From positions 780,039 through 844,038 of the forward strand of contig NZ_JAUSUH010000001.1 in the NCBI RefSeq assembly GCF_030813595.1: a stretch of 64,000 bases of DNA. The letters run 5' to 3'. Below, in pieces: positions 9,516-20,392 of the stretch (its first letter is position 1; every line of letters starts with the position of its first letter). Under the pieces are notes generated by a model. The model was not told the origin of the DNA. It worked only from the letters and a program-made list of their open reading frames with translations, and ran no database searches. Made by a program: the position numbers and the translations under genes. This stretch comes from Ancylobacter vacuolatus (GTDB taxonomy: Bacteria; Pseudomonadota; Alphaproteobacteria; Rhizobiales; Xanthobacteraceae).

Positions 9516-10571
9516 TCACGGGAACAGCGCGATCTGCTCCAGCCCCAACGTCTCGGGATAGCCGAGCACGAGGTTCATGTTCTGCACCGCCTGGCCGGAG
9601 GCGCCCTTCACCAGATTGTCGGTGGTCGAGATCACGATCACCCGGTCCGGCGCGCGGTCCTTGATCACGCCGATAAAGGCCATATTCGAGCCCTTGACGA
9701 AGCGCGACTGCGGCACCTGGCCCAGTGGCATCACATGCACGAAGGGCTCGCTGCGGTAGAAATCGGCCAGCACGCGATGCACCCCTTCCGCGCCGACGCC
9801 GGCACCGGTCTTGAGGTAGATGGTGGCGTAGATGCCGCGCGTCATTGGCACCAGATGCGGCGTGAAGCTCGGCGCAATCGTGCGGCCGGCCGCCTTGGAG
9901 AATTCCTGGTCGAGCTCGGCCATATGGCGGTGGCCGCCGACGCCATAGGCGTGCATGCCCTCCGTCACCTCGGTGAACAGCAGGTTCTCCTTCGCCGAAC
10001 GGCCCGCCCCTGTCACGCCGCTCTTGGCGTCGATGACGATGTGCTCGGGCTCGATGGCGCCGGCTTCGATCAGCGGCACCACCGGCAGAATGGCCGTGGT
10101 GGTGTAGCAGCCGGGATTGGCGATCAGCCGCGCCTTGCGGATGTCGTCGCGGTAGAGCTCGACCACGCCGTAGACGGCTTCCTGCTGCAGCTCCAGTGCC
10201 TGGTGCGGGTGGCCATACCAGCGCTCATAGGCGCCATCGTCGCGCAGCCGGAAATCGGCGGAGAGATCGACCACCTTCACATGCGGCGCGGTGTCGAACA
10301 CGTTCTTGATGACAAGCTGCGTGGTGCCGTGCGGCAGGGCGCAGAAGACGAGGTCGACGTCTTTCCACGCCACCTGCTCGATGGTGATGAGGTTCGGCAG
10401 CTTGAACGGGGCGAATTGCGGAAACACGTCCGCCACCGCCTGCCCGGCCTTGCGGTCGGCGGTGAGCGCGACGATCTCGACGCGGGGATGGCGCAGCAGC
10501 AGGCGCAGCAGTTCCGAGCCCGTGTAGCCCGAAGCCCCGAGGATGGCGATCCGCGCCTTGCTGTCCGTCAT
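9516..10571 (-). CDS. argC: N-acetyl-gamma-glutamyl-phosphate reductase
   Basis: A 351-residue ArgC of the long type. It carries out the NADPH-dependent reduction of N-acetylglutamyl phosphate to the semialdehyde in arginine synthesis. The Rossmann motif GASGYTGSELLRLL is at residues 13-26; the catalytic Cys is in ANPGCYTT; the segment SGVTGAGRSAKENLLF is diagnostic. The ATG at 10571 is preceded on the minus strand by AGGAAGGG, a good ribosome-binding site. It is divergent from the small gene at 10767 and is not in an arg operon here. Confidence 0.96.
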   Translation of the reverse strand: MTDSKARIAILGASGYTGSELLRLLLRHPRVEIVALTADRKAGQAVADVFPQFAPFKLPNLITIEQVAWKDVDLVFCALPHGTTQLVIKNVFDTAPHVKVVDLSADFRLRDDGAYERWYGHPHQALELQQEAVYGVVELYRDDIRKARLIANPGCYTTTAILPVVPLIEAGAIEPEHIVIDAKSGVTGAGRSAKENLLFTEVTEGMHAYGVGGHRHMAELDQEFSKAAGRTIAPSFTPHLVPMTRGIYATIYLKTGAGVGAEGVHRVLADFYRSEPFVHVMPLGQVPQSRFVKGSNMAFIGVIKDRAPDRVIVISTTDNLVKGASGQAVQNMNLVLGYPETLGLEQIALFP

Positions 10572-10766
10572 GGTGGCGACCCTTCCTGCTGGCGTGCCGG
10601 CCGTCTCGGGGCGGGCGCGCGTTGATTTGCGCCATTACACCTTTCGCATGTCCGACGAAAGACAAGAGGGGCTCGCCCCGCGCATGGCGGCTGCGCGTCG
10701 GTGGCCGGAACGGAACCGTGCCGTGCGGGCTTCTCTCCCCGCCTCTCACCGGCCGGAGCCTTTGCG

Positions 10767-11051
10767 ATGACCTCTCCCCTCTCCTGGTTTTCCACCAGCC
10801 TGCAGCTGGCCCGGCTCGGCATGGACATGCAGTTCGTGATCGCGGAACGGCTGAGCCGTCTGGCGCGCGGCGATGCCGCCGCCGGAGTGGAAGCCATGCG
10901 CATGGTGACGGAGAAGACGCTGGCGCTGGGCGAGGTCAATGCCCGGCTGGTGAAGGCGGCGGCCGCCGGCCGGCTCGACGCGGTCGGCCCGGAAATCGTC
11001 GCGCTGTATGGCCGCAAGGTGCGGGCGAACCGGAAGCGGCTGACGCGGTGA
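10767..11051 (+). CDS. small helical protein, phasin-like, unknown function
   Basis: A 94-residue, probably all-helical protein. The pattern of FSTSLQLARLGMDMQFVIAERL and AMRMVTEKTLALGEVNARLVKAA recalls the amphipathic helices of phasins, which coat PHA granules, but it lacks enough length or a diagnostic motif for a firm call. The C-terminus is basic (GRKVRANRKRLTR). The ATG at 10767 follows CCGGAGCC at a good distance. It is upstream of parE in the same direction, and a phaC lies about 1.5 kb away. Function is inferred only from composition. Confidence 0.6.
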   Translation: MTSPLSWFSTSLQLARLGMDMQFVIAERLSRLARGDAAAGVEAMRMVTEKTLALGEVNARLVKAAAAGRLDAVGPEIVALYGRKVRANRKRLTR

Positions 11052-11165
11052 GGTCCGGCCTCGCATGGCGTCCATGTTCACGGAGCGTTCCGGTTTCGCG
11101 CCACGCCTGCCATAGTGCTAAGGAGACCGAATCGGTTCCTGACCACGACGAGACCGCCCGCACCC

Positions 11166-13199
<2,034 letters not shown>

Positions 13200-13214
13200 G
13201 GCGGGCCTGCCCGT

Positions 13215-14990
13215 TCAGTCGGGCGCCGGGGCGTAGCGGGCGTCGATGATGGCCTGGAGGGCGGGCCGGTATTGCTCGCGCGCCACCGCCTTGGCCGCCT
13301 CGCGCACCCGCCGGCCGCTGGCGCGCTGCTCTTGCGGGCTGGCGCCGGTCCAAACGCCCTGGGGATGCTGGCGGTAGACGCTCATCGGCTGGTTGAGATA
13401 GCCGATCGGGCCCAGCCTTTCGAGATGGAAGGCCAGCGCGATCTCGCTCAGCCGATGCCGGAACAGGCCGTTGGGCAGCGTCTTCATCGCGTCGGAGCGA
13501 AAGAGGCAGCAGGAGAAATTGGCGATCAGGTTCAGGCTCGGCTCGGCCAGGAAATCCGCGCCGTCCAGCTTGCTCTTGCGCAGCTTGTCCTGGCGCGGCA
13601 GCGTCGCCCGCCCGGGCGTGCCGGGGGTCTCGATCTCGATCTTCGAGAACACCATGGAGCAGTCCGCGTTCTTGCGCAGGAAGGCGATCTGGCGGGCGAG
13701 CTTGGCGGGGTCGGTCCAGTAGTCATCGCCCTCCAGCACCGCCAGAAATTCGCCGCCCGCCGCTGCGAAGGCGCGCTGGAAATTGCCCGATATGCCACGA
13801 TTGGTGCCGTCGCCGATCATCCGCAGCGCAAAGGGATGGCGCGCACAGAAGTCACGGGCGATGTCGGCGGTGCCGTCGGTCGAGCCGTCATCGGCAATGA
13901 CGATGTCGTGGAAGAAATCGCCAACCTGCGCCAGCGCGCTCTCGATCGCCTGGGCGATGAAGTCCTTCTGATTATAGCAGATGATGACGGTGGTGACGGT
14001 GGTGCGCAGACCATGGCGCCGCAGGATGCGCGCCATCGGCAGCGAGAACGGCTCGTGCGTGGTGATGCGGTTGAGGGCGCTGCCGTCGCCGTTGCGATAG
14101 TCGAGCAGCACCTCGGTGATGTAGGCCGGCGTGTAGCGCCGCACATATTTCAGGATCACGTCCCAGTCGACCAGGCGACGCAGGCCGAGGTCGAACCCGC
14201 CGAGTTCGTGGAAACAGGCGATGTGGTGCACGAAGACGCCGAGGTCGATGTAGTTGGCGCGCTGCAGCGCCTCCAGATCGAAGGGACCGCCCAGTATGTC
14301 GGCCTCGCTCGCGCGATGAAAGCGGGAATAGAAGGTCATCGCCCCATCCCGCCCGACGATGCGCCGGGCGAAGCTGTCGAGGAAGTGCGGGCGGATGGTG
14401 TTGTCGGAATCGATATAGGCGATCCAGGGATGGCGCGCGACCAGGAGGCCGGCATTGCGGGCCGCCGATATGCCGAGATTGCGGGAGAAGCGGAGATAGA
14501 CCAGCCGCCCCTGCGCCAGCTCGGCCCCATAGCGGGCGTTGAGGCGCTCTTGCGTGCCATCGGTCGAGCCGTCATCGACGATGACCAGCTCGAAATTCCC
14601 ATGGGTCTGGGCGAGGACGGAATCGATCGCCTGCTCAATGATGCCAGCGCGATTATAGGTGGCGAGGATCACCGAGAACGCCACCTCGGCCACCCTCGCA
14701 TCGGCCGCGTCGACGGGACGGATGGCGCGGCCCTCGGCTTCGCCCCAGAGCGCATAATGCAGCAGCGGATTGAGGCCGGCCGCCGCCACGTCGGGATGGG
14801 TGGCGAGATAATGGGCGCCGTCGAAATAGGGCGAAGGATCGGCGCCCTGCTTCCAGCCAATGGTGAGGTAATGGTCGAGCAGATGGGCCGGCGAGGCTGA
14901 CAGATCGGGATGGCGCGCCCAATACCACGCGGCATCGAACAGTTCTGTCTGCGCGATGCGCGGGTGATGCACCGTCTTCAGCCGTCCCAT
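13215..14990 (-). CDS. tandem two-domain family 2 glycosyltransferase
   Basis: A 591-residue protein with two complete GT-A glycosyltransferase family 2 domains. The first begins near residue 106 (FSVILATYNRAG) with DDGSTDGT and the DxD-like YIDSDNT; the second begins near residue 331 (TVIICYNQKDF) with DDGSTDGT and LEGDDYW. An N-terminal segment of about 95 residues has two copies of a short pattern seen in polysaccharide glycosyltransferases (FDAAWYWARHPDL and FDGAHYLATHPDV, each followed by an HY.L.G/HYALWGE motif). Likely role is cell-surface polysaccharide or glycan synthesis in the cytoplasm. No polysaccharide cluster surrounds it; the acceptor is unknown. Confidence 0.85.
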   Translation of the reverse strand: MGRLKTVHHPRIAQTELFDAAWYWARHPDLSASPAHLLDHYLTIGWKQGADPSPYFDGAHYLATHPDVAAAGLNPLLHYALWGEAEGRAIRPVDAADARVAEVAFSVILATYNRAGIIEQAIDSVLAQTHGNFELVIVDDGSTDGTQERLNARYGAELAQGRLVYLRFSRNLGISAARNAGLLVARHPWIAYIDSDNTIRPHFLDSFARRIVGRDGAMTFYSRFHRASEADILGGPFDLEALQRANYIDLGVFVHHIACFHELGGFDLGLRRLVDWDVILKYVRRYTPAYITEVLLDYRNGDGSALNRITTHEPFSLPMARILRRHGLRTTVTTVIICYNQKDFIAQAIESALAQVGDFFHDIVIADDGSTDGTADIARDFCARHPFALRMIGDGTNRGISGNFQRAFAAAGGEFLAVLEGDDYWTDPAKLARQIAFLRKNADCSMVFSKIEIETPGTPGRATLPRQDKLRKSKLDGADFLAEPSLNLIANFSCCLFRSDAMKTLPNGLFRHRLSEIALAFHLERLGPIGYLNQPMSVYRQHPQGVWTGASPQEQRASGRRVREAAKAVAREQYRPALQAIIDARYAPAPD

Positions 14991-15041
14991 CGCCCCCCCG
15001 GTTCTGCGCGGGGCGTGGCGGCCGATCGCCGCCCTTCCTTC

Positions 15042-15677
15042 TTACCCGCGTCGCTCCAATGCTATACGCGCGGCAATGGCCAGCAGGAGTATTGCGGTAA
15101 GCTTCTCCGCTATTCGCGCCAAGCCCGGACGGCCGCCCAGCCAGCGGCCGATATGGCCGGCAAAGGCGCCCACCAGCGCGTTCACCACCGTGCCGCCAAT
15201 GTTGAGGATGAGGCCCAGCACCATGAACTGGGCAAAGGCGCTGCCGCGCGACAGATCGACGAATTGCGGCAGGAAGGCCAGCACGAATACCGCCACTTTC
15301 GGGTTGAGCAGGCTGACCAGCACCGCCGCCCGCCACGCCTTGACGGCCGAGGCGCGGGTAGGCGCGACGCGCGCCGCCACCAGCTCGCCGGAGCCGCGCA
15401 GCGCCTGCACCGCGAGATAGACGAGATAGGCGACGCCGGCCCAGCGCAGCACCTCGAACGCGGCCGGATGCGCCGCCAGCAGCGCCGCCAGCCCCACCGC
15501 CGCCGCGCAGCTGTGCAGGAACACCCCGGTGGCGATCCCGAAACTCGCGGCGATGCCGGCGCGCGGGCCCGAGCGCATGCCCTGGCTGAGGCAGAACAGC
15601 ATGTCGTTGCCAGGAGTGAGATTCAGCGCCAGCGCCGCCGGAACGAAGACGAGCAGCGTTTCGCCAGGGATCAGCAT
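15042..15677 (-). CDS. LysE/RhtB-family amino-acid exporter
   Basis: A 211-residue inner-membrane protein with about six hydrophobic helices and the signature NLTPGNDMLFCLSQGMRSGPRAG near the N-terminus, which defines the LysE/RhtB superfamily. Members export amino acids or their analogues; the substrate here is unknown. The ATG at 15677 is only three bases downstream of the stop of the GreA/GreB-type gene, so the two are probably cotranscribed leftwards. Confidence 0.88.
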   Translation of the reverse strand: MLIPGETLLVFVPAALALNLTPGNDMLFCLSQGMRSGPRAGIAASFGIATGVFLHSCAAAVGLAALLAAHPAAFEVLRWAGVAYLVYLAVQALRGSGELVAARVAPTRASAVKAWRAAVLVSLLNPKVAVFVLAFLPQFVDLSRGSAFAQFMVLGLILNIGGTVVNALVGAFAGHIGRWLGGRPGLARIAEKLTAILLLAIAARIALERRG

Positions 15678-15680
15678 GGC

Positions 15681-16157
15681 TCACGCCTCTTCGGGGCGTG
15701 GATCGACGGCGACGATTTCCATCGCCCCGGCCGGCAGGGCGACCTCGTCGCCGATCCATTTGCCCAGCAGCGCACGGGCCACCGGCGACACCCAGCCGAT
15801 GCGCCCCTGCGCCGGATCGGCCTCATCCTCGCCGACGATGCGAAAGCGGCGGCGCCCGCCTTTCGCGTCTTCCAGCGTCACCGCCATGCCGAAGGTGATG
15901 GCCTCAATCTCCTGCGGCGGGTCGACCGGCTCGGCGCTGGACCGGCGGGCTGACCAGTAGCGCAGCTCCCGCGAGGCGGCGGCCACCGCGTCCCGGTCGC
16001 CACGGGCGCCGGCAGCGGAGAGAGCCTCGCGCTGGCCCGCCAGTTCGGCGTCGATCTGCGCCAGTCCCCGGCGGGTGACGAGGTTGCGATTGGTGCTGAC
16101 CGGGCGCTCCGGCAGGGTGTCGGCGCCGCTGTCTTCCTTCACGAATGCACGGCTCAT
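15681..16157 (-). CDS. GreA/GreB-family transcription elongation factor
   Basis: A 158-residue protein of the GreA/GreB family, which enters the RNA polymerase secondary channel and stimulates transcript cleavage. The N-terminal part contains the start typical of alphaproteobacterial members (MSRAFVKED, then RPVSTNRNLVTRRGLAQIDAEL), a short helical hairpin region, and a C-terminal FKBP-like domain (ITFGMAVTLED ... GWVSPVARALLGKWIGDEV). The open frame continues far upstream through the antisense of rhlE, but that part is not coding; the ATG at 16157 is the start. It is divergent from rhlE across a 219-bp gap. Confidence 0.85.
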   Translation of the reverse strand: MSRAFVKEDSGADTLPERPVSTNRNLVTRRGLAQIDAELAGQREALSAAGARGDRDAVAAASRELRYWSARRSSAEPVDPPQEIEAITFGMAVTLEDAKGGRRRFRIVGEDEADPAQGRIGWVSPVARALLGKWIGDEVALPAGAMEIVAVDPRPEEA

Positions 16158-16233
16158 CGCCCGACCTGCCTTCCCTTGGGATGGCCGCCGGGGCCGGAAC
16201 ATGCCGAAATGCCCTTGACAGCGGCCAAATCCG

Positions 16234-16261
16234 TTGACTTTCCGAGCGTTATGCCTATGGT
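16234..16261 (+). promoter_or_regulatory. predicted sigma70-type promoter for rhlE
   Basis: TTGACT at 16234-16239, a 16-bp spacer, then TATGGT at 16256-16261. It lies about 115 bases before the rhlE ATG, which would leave a leader of roughly 110 nt. This is pattern-based only. Confidence 0.45.
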
Positions 16262-16376
16262 GCATCGCGTCGTCATACCATATCCGACTGATGCGCTCCG
16301 CGCGACGACGATGCAACCATCCCCGGTTACGGCTCGGGGAGCCGGTGTGCGGTGCGCAGCCGCAGAATTGATCCAG

Positions 16377-18020
16377 ATGCCTTTTAACGAACTGGGCCTG
16401 AGCGACAAGGTGCTCGCGGCCGTTGCCGATACGGGCTACACCGAGCCGACGCCGATCCAGGCGCAGGCTATCCCGCACATTCTCGCGCGCCGCGATGTGC
16501 TGGGGCTCGCCCAGACGGGCACCGGCAAGACCGCTGCCTTCACCCTGCCGATGCTGACGCTGCTGGAGCAGGGCCGCGCCCGCGCCCGCATGCCCCGCAC
16601 GCTGATCCTTGAACCGACGCGCGAACTCGCCGCGCAGGTCGAGGAGAACTTCACGCGCTACGGCAAGAACCACAAGCTCAACGTCGCCCTGCTGATCGGC
16701 GGCGTTTCCTTCGGCGACCAGGACGCCAAGCTGCTGCGCGGGGTCGATATTCTCATCGCCACGCCGGGCCGGCTGCTCGACCATGTCGAGCGTGGCCGCC
16801 TGCTGCTCTCCGGCATCGAGATCCTCGTCATCGACGAGGCCGACCGCATGCTGGACATGGGCTTCATCCCGGACATCGAACGGGTCTGCAAGCTGGTGCC
16901 GTTCACCCGGCAGACGCTGTTCTTCTCGGCCACCATGCCGCCGGAAATCCAGCGCCTCGTCTCGCAGTTTCTGTCGAACCCGGTGCAGATCGAAGCCTCG
17001 CGCCCCTCTTCCACCGCCTCGACGATCACCCAGCTGCTCGTCGCCTCCGGCAAGGAAGACTTCACCAAGCGCGACACGCTGCGCCACCTGATCAACACCG
17101 CCGACGCGCTGCAGAACGGCATCATCTTCTGCAACCGCAAGAGCGAAGTGGCCGTGGTGCACAAATCGCTGCTGCGGCACGGCTACAAGGCCGTGTGCCT
17201 GCATGGCGACATGGACCAGCGCTCGCGCATGCAGGCGCTTGACCAGTTCCGCACCGGCGAGGCCACGCTGCTGGTGGCGTCCGATGTCGCCGCGCGCGGC
17301 CTCGACATTCCCGCCGTGAGCCACGTGTTCAACTATGACACGCCGCATCACGCGGAAGACTATGTCCACCGCATCGGCCGCACCGGCCGGGCTGGTCGCG
17401 CCGGCGCCGCCTTCACCATCGTCACCGCTGGCGAGGTCAAGTCGCTGGCGGCGATCGAGAAGCTGATCGGCCGCCTGATCGACTGGAAGGACGGCGCGGG
17501 GCTCGACAGCCTGCCCGCCTCCGAGGCGCGCGCCCGCCCCACCCGCGAGAAGGCCGCCGGCGAGAAGACCTCGCGCGAAAAACCCGCCCGCGAGAAGGGT
17601 CGCGGCGGCCGCAGCGCCAGCCGCGAGCGCGAGGATGGCGGCGAGAGCCGTGGTGCCCGTCCCGCCCGTCGCCGCGATGCCGAGGCCGCGCCCGTGCCGG
17701 TCGAGGCCGTCGAGGCTCCGCTCGCCGCTGTCGCCGATGAGAGCGTGAAGCCGACCGCCAAGCCGGCGCGCCGTCGTGGCCGTGAAAAGGCGGTGGACGC
17801 CGAGGCAGCTCCGGTAGCCGCCCCTGTGGCTGCTCCGGCACCTGCCGCCGCCCGCCCCCCGCGCGAGCGCAACCGCGAAAAGCCGGCCCCGGCGCCCGCC
17901 CGGGCACCGGTCACGCCGCTCACCCATCGCCGCTCCGAGCGGGCGCCGATGGACGAGCCGGCAGATACCTCGCACCTGCCGGCCTTCCTGCTGCGGCCGG
18001 TGAAGATCAAGGCCGGCTGA
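16377..18020 (+). CDS. rhlE: DEAD-box RNA helicase, RhlE type
   Basis: A 547-residue ATP-dependent RNA helicase. All core motifs are visible: PTPIQAQAIP (Q motif), AQTGTGKT (Walker A), PTRELAAQ, TPGRLLD, DEAD in VIDEADRMLDMGF, SAT in FFSATMP, and HRIGRTGRAG (motif VI). From about residue 385 on the protein is a long, basic, Arg/Lys/Ala/Pro-rich tail, which in this family aids RNA binding and ribosome or degradosome association. I start at MPFNELGLSDKV, as relatives do; a TTG nine bases upstream is possible. Its 3' end overlaps that of the convergent mscS gene by 14 bases. Confidence 0.93.
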   Translation: MPFNELGLSDKVLAAVADTGYTEPTPIQAQAIPHILARRDVLGLAQTGTGKTAAFTLPMLTLLEQGRARARMPRTLILEPTRELAAQVEENFTRYGKNHKLNVALLIGGVSFGDQDAKLLRGVDILIATPGRLLDHVERGRLLLSGIEILVIDEADRMLDMGFIPDIERVCKLVPFTRQTLFFSATMPPEIQRLVSQFLSNPVQIEASRPSSTASTITQLLVASGKEDFTKRDTLRHLINTADALQNGIIFCNRKSEVAVVHKSLLRHGYKAVCLHGDMDQRSRMQALDQFRTGEATLLVASDVAARGLDIPAVSHVFNYDTPHHAEDYVHRIGRTGRAGRAGAAFTIVTAGEVKSLAAIEKLIGRLIDWKDGAGLDSLPASEARARPTREKAAGEKTSREKPAREKGRGGRSASREREDGGESRGARPARRRDAEAAPVPVEAVEAPLAAVADESVKPTAKPARRRGREKAVDAEAAPVAAPVAAPAPAAARPPRERNREKPAPAPARAPVTPLTHRRSERAPMDEPADTSHLPAFLLRPVKIKAG

Positions 18021-18906
18021 ACGGCTCGCCCGAGAGCGGCTTGGGGAAGGCCGAGCCGGTTTCCGGCCGGTCGCCCTCCGTCGCCTCGGATTCGTTCTGC
18101 GGCCGCGCCGGCGGCGCGGCTCCAGCTGCCCGGCCCGGAGCAGGCAGACCACCGCCCCTCAGGCTATGGGCGCGCAGGCGACGAATAAGGTCGCCGCGCA
18201 CCGCCCCCGCCTCGCTCGCCGACGCCCAGCCGGAGAAGCCGATCTCCACCCGGTCCAGCCCCATTTTGGTGATCGAGGCGGAGGGGCCGGGCGCCTGGTT
18301 CACGCGCGGATCGGCGCGCAGGAAGGCGAGCCCGTCCTCCATCACCCCCTCAATATCAGCATCCGGCTTCAGTTCGAGCGCGAAGCTGAAGCTGCGCGTG
18401 CCATAGACCGACTTGTTGACGATCGGCGCGCCCCAGACCCGTCCATTGGGCATCAGCACCTGCACATTGTCGCCGGCGGCAAGTTCGGTGGTGAACAGCG
18501 ACAGCGCCTTGACCGTGCCGCTCTGGCCGCCGACCTCCACCGCGTCGCCGACCTTGAACGGTCGGAACAGCAGCAGCATCACCCCGGCCGCGAGATTGGA
18601 CAGCGTGCCCTGCAGCGCGAGGCCGACAGCCAGCGAGGTGGCGCCGAGAACGGCAATAATGCTGGTGGTCTGGATGCCGAAGCGCTGCAGCACCGCCACC
18701 CCGACGAACACCAAGATGCCATAGCGCGCAAAGCTGGCGAAGAAGCCGGCCACGGTGGAATCGACCCGGCGCGTGCTGGCAAGCCCGCGCAGCACCAGTC
18801 GCTCCGCCAGCCCGGCCACCCACCAGCCGATGAGCAGCATGGCCAGCGCATAGAGCGCGTTCAGCCCATAGAGAATGAAGAGATTGCCGAGTTGGTCCAG
18901 GTTCAT
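18007..18906 (-). CDS. MscS-family small-conductance mechanosensitive channel
   Basis: A 299-residue MscS-type channel of the inner membrane, opening under membrane tension to release solutes. There are three N-terminal helices; the pore helix TM3 is the Gly/Ala-rich segment GATSLAVGLALQGTLSNLAAGVML, followed by the beta-domain start FKVGDAVEVGGQSGTV and NGRVWGAPIVN. The C-terminal 60 residues are a low-complexity Pro/Ala/Arg/Glu tail not needed for the fold. Length fits the E. coli MscS class. The last 14 bases overlap the convergent rhlE 3' end. Confidence 0.92.
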   Translation of the reverse strand: MNLDQLGNLFILYGLNALYALAMLLIGWWVAGLAERLVLRGLASTRRVDSTVAGFFASFARYGILVFVGVAVLQRFGIQTTSIIAVLGATSLAVGLALQGTLSNLAAGVMLLLFRPFKVGDAVEVGGQSGTVKALSLFTTELAAGDNVQVLMPNGRVWGAPIVNKSVYGTRSFSFALELKPDADIEGVMEDGLAFLRADPRVNQAPGPSASITKMGLDRVEIGFSGWASASEAGAVRGDLIRRLRAHSLRGGGLPAPGRAAGAAPPARPQNESEATEGDRPETGSAFPKPLSGEPFSRP

Positions 18907-18960
18907 GCCGTCGCTCCAGGGGAAAGTCCGTCCATGGAAACGACAAAGCGGCGGCCGGGT

Positions 18961-19326
18961 TCACTCGGCGCGGTGATTTCGCACCACTCGCCGGCGCGTG
19001 GGGCGCCGGGACGCGGCGGCCTTGTGCGCCAGGCTGACGGCCAGACCGGCAAGCTCGGCCGCTAAATCGACGTCGTCCAGCGCCGCCTCGGGCAGCGACC
19101 AGAAGCCGAGCGTCACCGGCCGGCCCAGCCGCTCATAGCTGAAAATCAGCGAGCCAGCAGCGGCGAGCCGCGTCGCGAGTGCGGCATCCGCCTTGAGATA
19201 GAGGGTGTCTTCGACCGCGAGGGCGAACATCACCCCTTCGGCATAGACGCCGAGCCCGCCGAACATGCGCCGGCAGCGCACGGGGCCGAAGGCGGCGAAG
19301 ATGTCGGCGATGCCGGCCTCGTCCAT
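18961..19326 (-). CDS. TfoX/Sxy N-terminal-domain protein
   Basis: A 121-residue protein containing only a TfoX N-terminal domain: MFGGLGVYAEGVMFALAVEDTLYLKAD is the recognisable core. In Haemophilus and Vibrio TfoX/Sxy promotes competence gene expression, but single-domain alphaproteobacterial relatives have no established role. The C-terminus is basic (ASRRPTRRRVVRNHRAE). It is 10 bases downstream of sufA and probably the last gene of that transcript. Confidence 0.8.
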   Translation of the reverse strand: MDEAGIADIFAAFGPVRCRRMFGGLGVYAEGVMFALAVEDTLYLKADAALATRLAAAGSLIFSYERLGRPVTLGFWSLPEAALDDVDLAAELAGLAVSLAHKAAASRRPTRRRVVRNHRAE

Positions 19327-19336
19327 CGCCCGCAGG

Positions 19337-19729
19337 TCAGGCGCCGGCCTCGGCCGGTTCCGGCTGCACCGGGGTGATGGCGACCGATTCGCCGCAGCCG
19401 CAGGCCGAGGTCTGGTTCGGGTTGTTGAACACGAACTGGGCGGAGAGCTTGTCGGCCTTGAAATCCATCTGGGTGCCGAGCAGGTACAGGATCGCCTTGG
19501 GGTCGATCAGCACCTTGACGCCCTTGTCCTCAACCACCTCGTCGAACTTGCCCGCCTGTTCAGCGAACTCCATCGTGTATTCCATGCCGGCGCAGCCGCC
19601 ATTCTTGATGCCGATGCGCAGGCCGGCCACCGGCTTTTCCGAACGCGCGATCACCGCGCGCACGCGCTCGGCAGCGGCATCGGTCAGGGTCATCACCTGC
19701 GGGCGGGGGCGAGGCTGGGGCTGGGTCAT
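19337..19729 (-). CDS. sufA: A-type Fe-S carrier SufA (HesB/IscA family)
   Basis: A 130-residue A-type iron-sulfur carrier that accepts clusters from the SufBCD scaffold and passes them to apoproteins. The three cluster Cys are in the expected places: one in NGGCAGMEY and two in the C-terminal C-G-C-G. The first 14 residues are a Pro/Gln/Arg-rich lead absent from minimal members, so the internal Met at residue 13 (MTLTDAAAERV) is an alternative start. It sits 218 bases downstream of the VOC gene, so it may have its own promoter as well as read-through from the suf operon. Confidence 0.92.
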   Translation of the reverse strand: MTQPQPRPRPQVMTLTDAAAERVRAVIARSEKPVAGLRIGIKNGGCAGMEYTMEFAEQAGKFDEVVEDKGVKVLIDPKAILYLLGTQMDFKADKLSAQFVFNNPNQTSACGCGESVAITPVQPEPAEAGA

Positions 19730-19947
19730 TTCTCACTGTCTCCACATCGACGCCGGTTCAAGGCCGACGGATCGGTACGTTTAAGATGGGGGATGCGCGG
19801 GGTGCAGGCAAGGGCGAAGGCGGCGGGGCTGGCGTGCACCACGCCAAGTCGTTTCGCCGAAGAGTCGTCGCTGGGCCCCGGATCGGCCCTACACTTTGTG
19901 CAGCTTGTCTGGGCACCTCAGGATGACGGCGCCCCTCGGCCCCGCCC

Positions 19948-20379
19948 TCAATAGTTCGGCCAGAGCCCCGGTGTCGCCAGTTCCACCAGATTCCCGTCGG
20001 GGTCGCGGAAATAGAGGCTCACCCCGCCGCCCTTCCACGTCACCCGGCCTTCCAGCGCCACGCGATGAACGGCGAGATGCTGCTCCCAATGGGCCAGCGC
20101 GCTCGCCGGGATCGCCAGCGCGTAGTGCAGCGGGCCATGGCCGTCATGCGGGGGAATGGTGCCCTCCGCCATCACGACAGGCTCCAGCGTCTGGCCGCGC
20201 AGGAACAGCAGCAGCACGCTGCCCGGCCCGGCATTGTAGGCGCAGAAGCGCTCATCGGCGATCATCGGACGGAGGCCCAGCACGCGCTCATAGAAGCCGC
20301 GCGCGCGGGGCAGGTCGTCCACATAAAGGCCGGTTTCCACCACGCCGGAAAGCGGCGGTGCGGCAGGAGTTTCGCTCAC
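19948..20379 (-). CDS. VOC-superfamily (glyoxalase/dioxygenase fold) protein
   Basis: A 143-residue protein with the vicinal-oxygen-chelate fold: GVVETGLYVDDLPRARGFYERVLGL at the N-terminus, HYALAIP in the middle and VSLYFRDPDGNLVELATPGLW at the C-terminus. The glyoxalase-type metal ligands H and E can be assigned to HYALAI and NLVELAT. Substrate unknown. No ATG is available near the fold start; I use the GTG at 20379, 13 bases past the sufT stop. Its insertion between sufT and sufA is unusual; a link to Fe-S assembly is not implied by the family. Confidence 0.82.
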   Translation of the reverse strand: MSETPAAPPLSGVVETGLYVDDLPRARGFYERVLGLRPMIADERFCAYNAGPGSVLLLFLRGQTLEPVVMAEGTIPPHDGHGPLHYALAIPASALAHWEQHLAVHRVALEGRVTWKGGGVSLYFRDPDGNLVELATPGLWPNY

Positions 20380-20392
20380 AACTGAGTCTCGC

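Noticed and set aside
15681..18152. 823-residue leftward frame covering the GreA/GreB-like gene and the antisense of rhlE
   Set aside because: Only the last 158 residues are protein-like; the rest is the reverse strand of rhlE.
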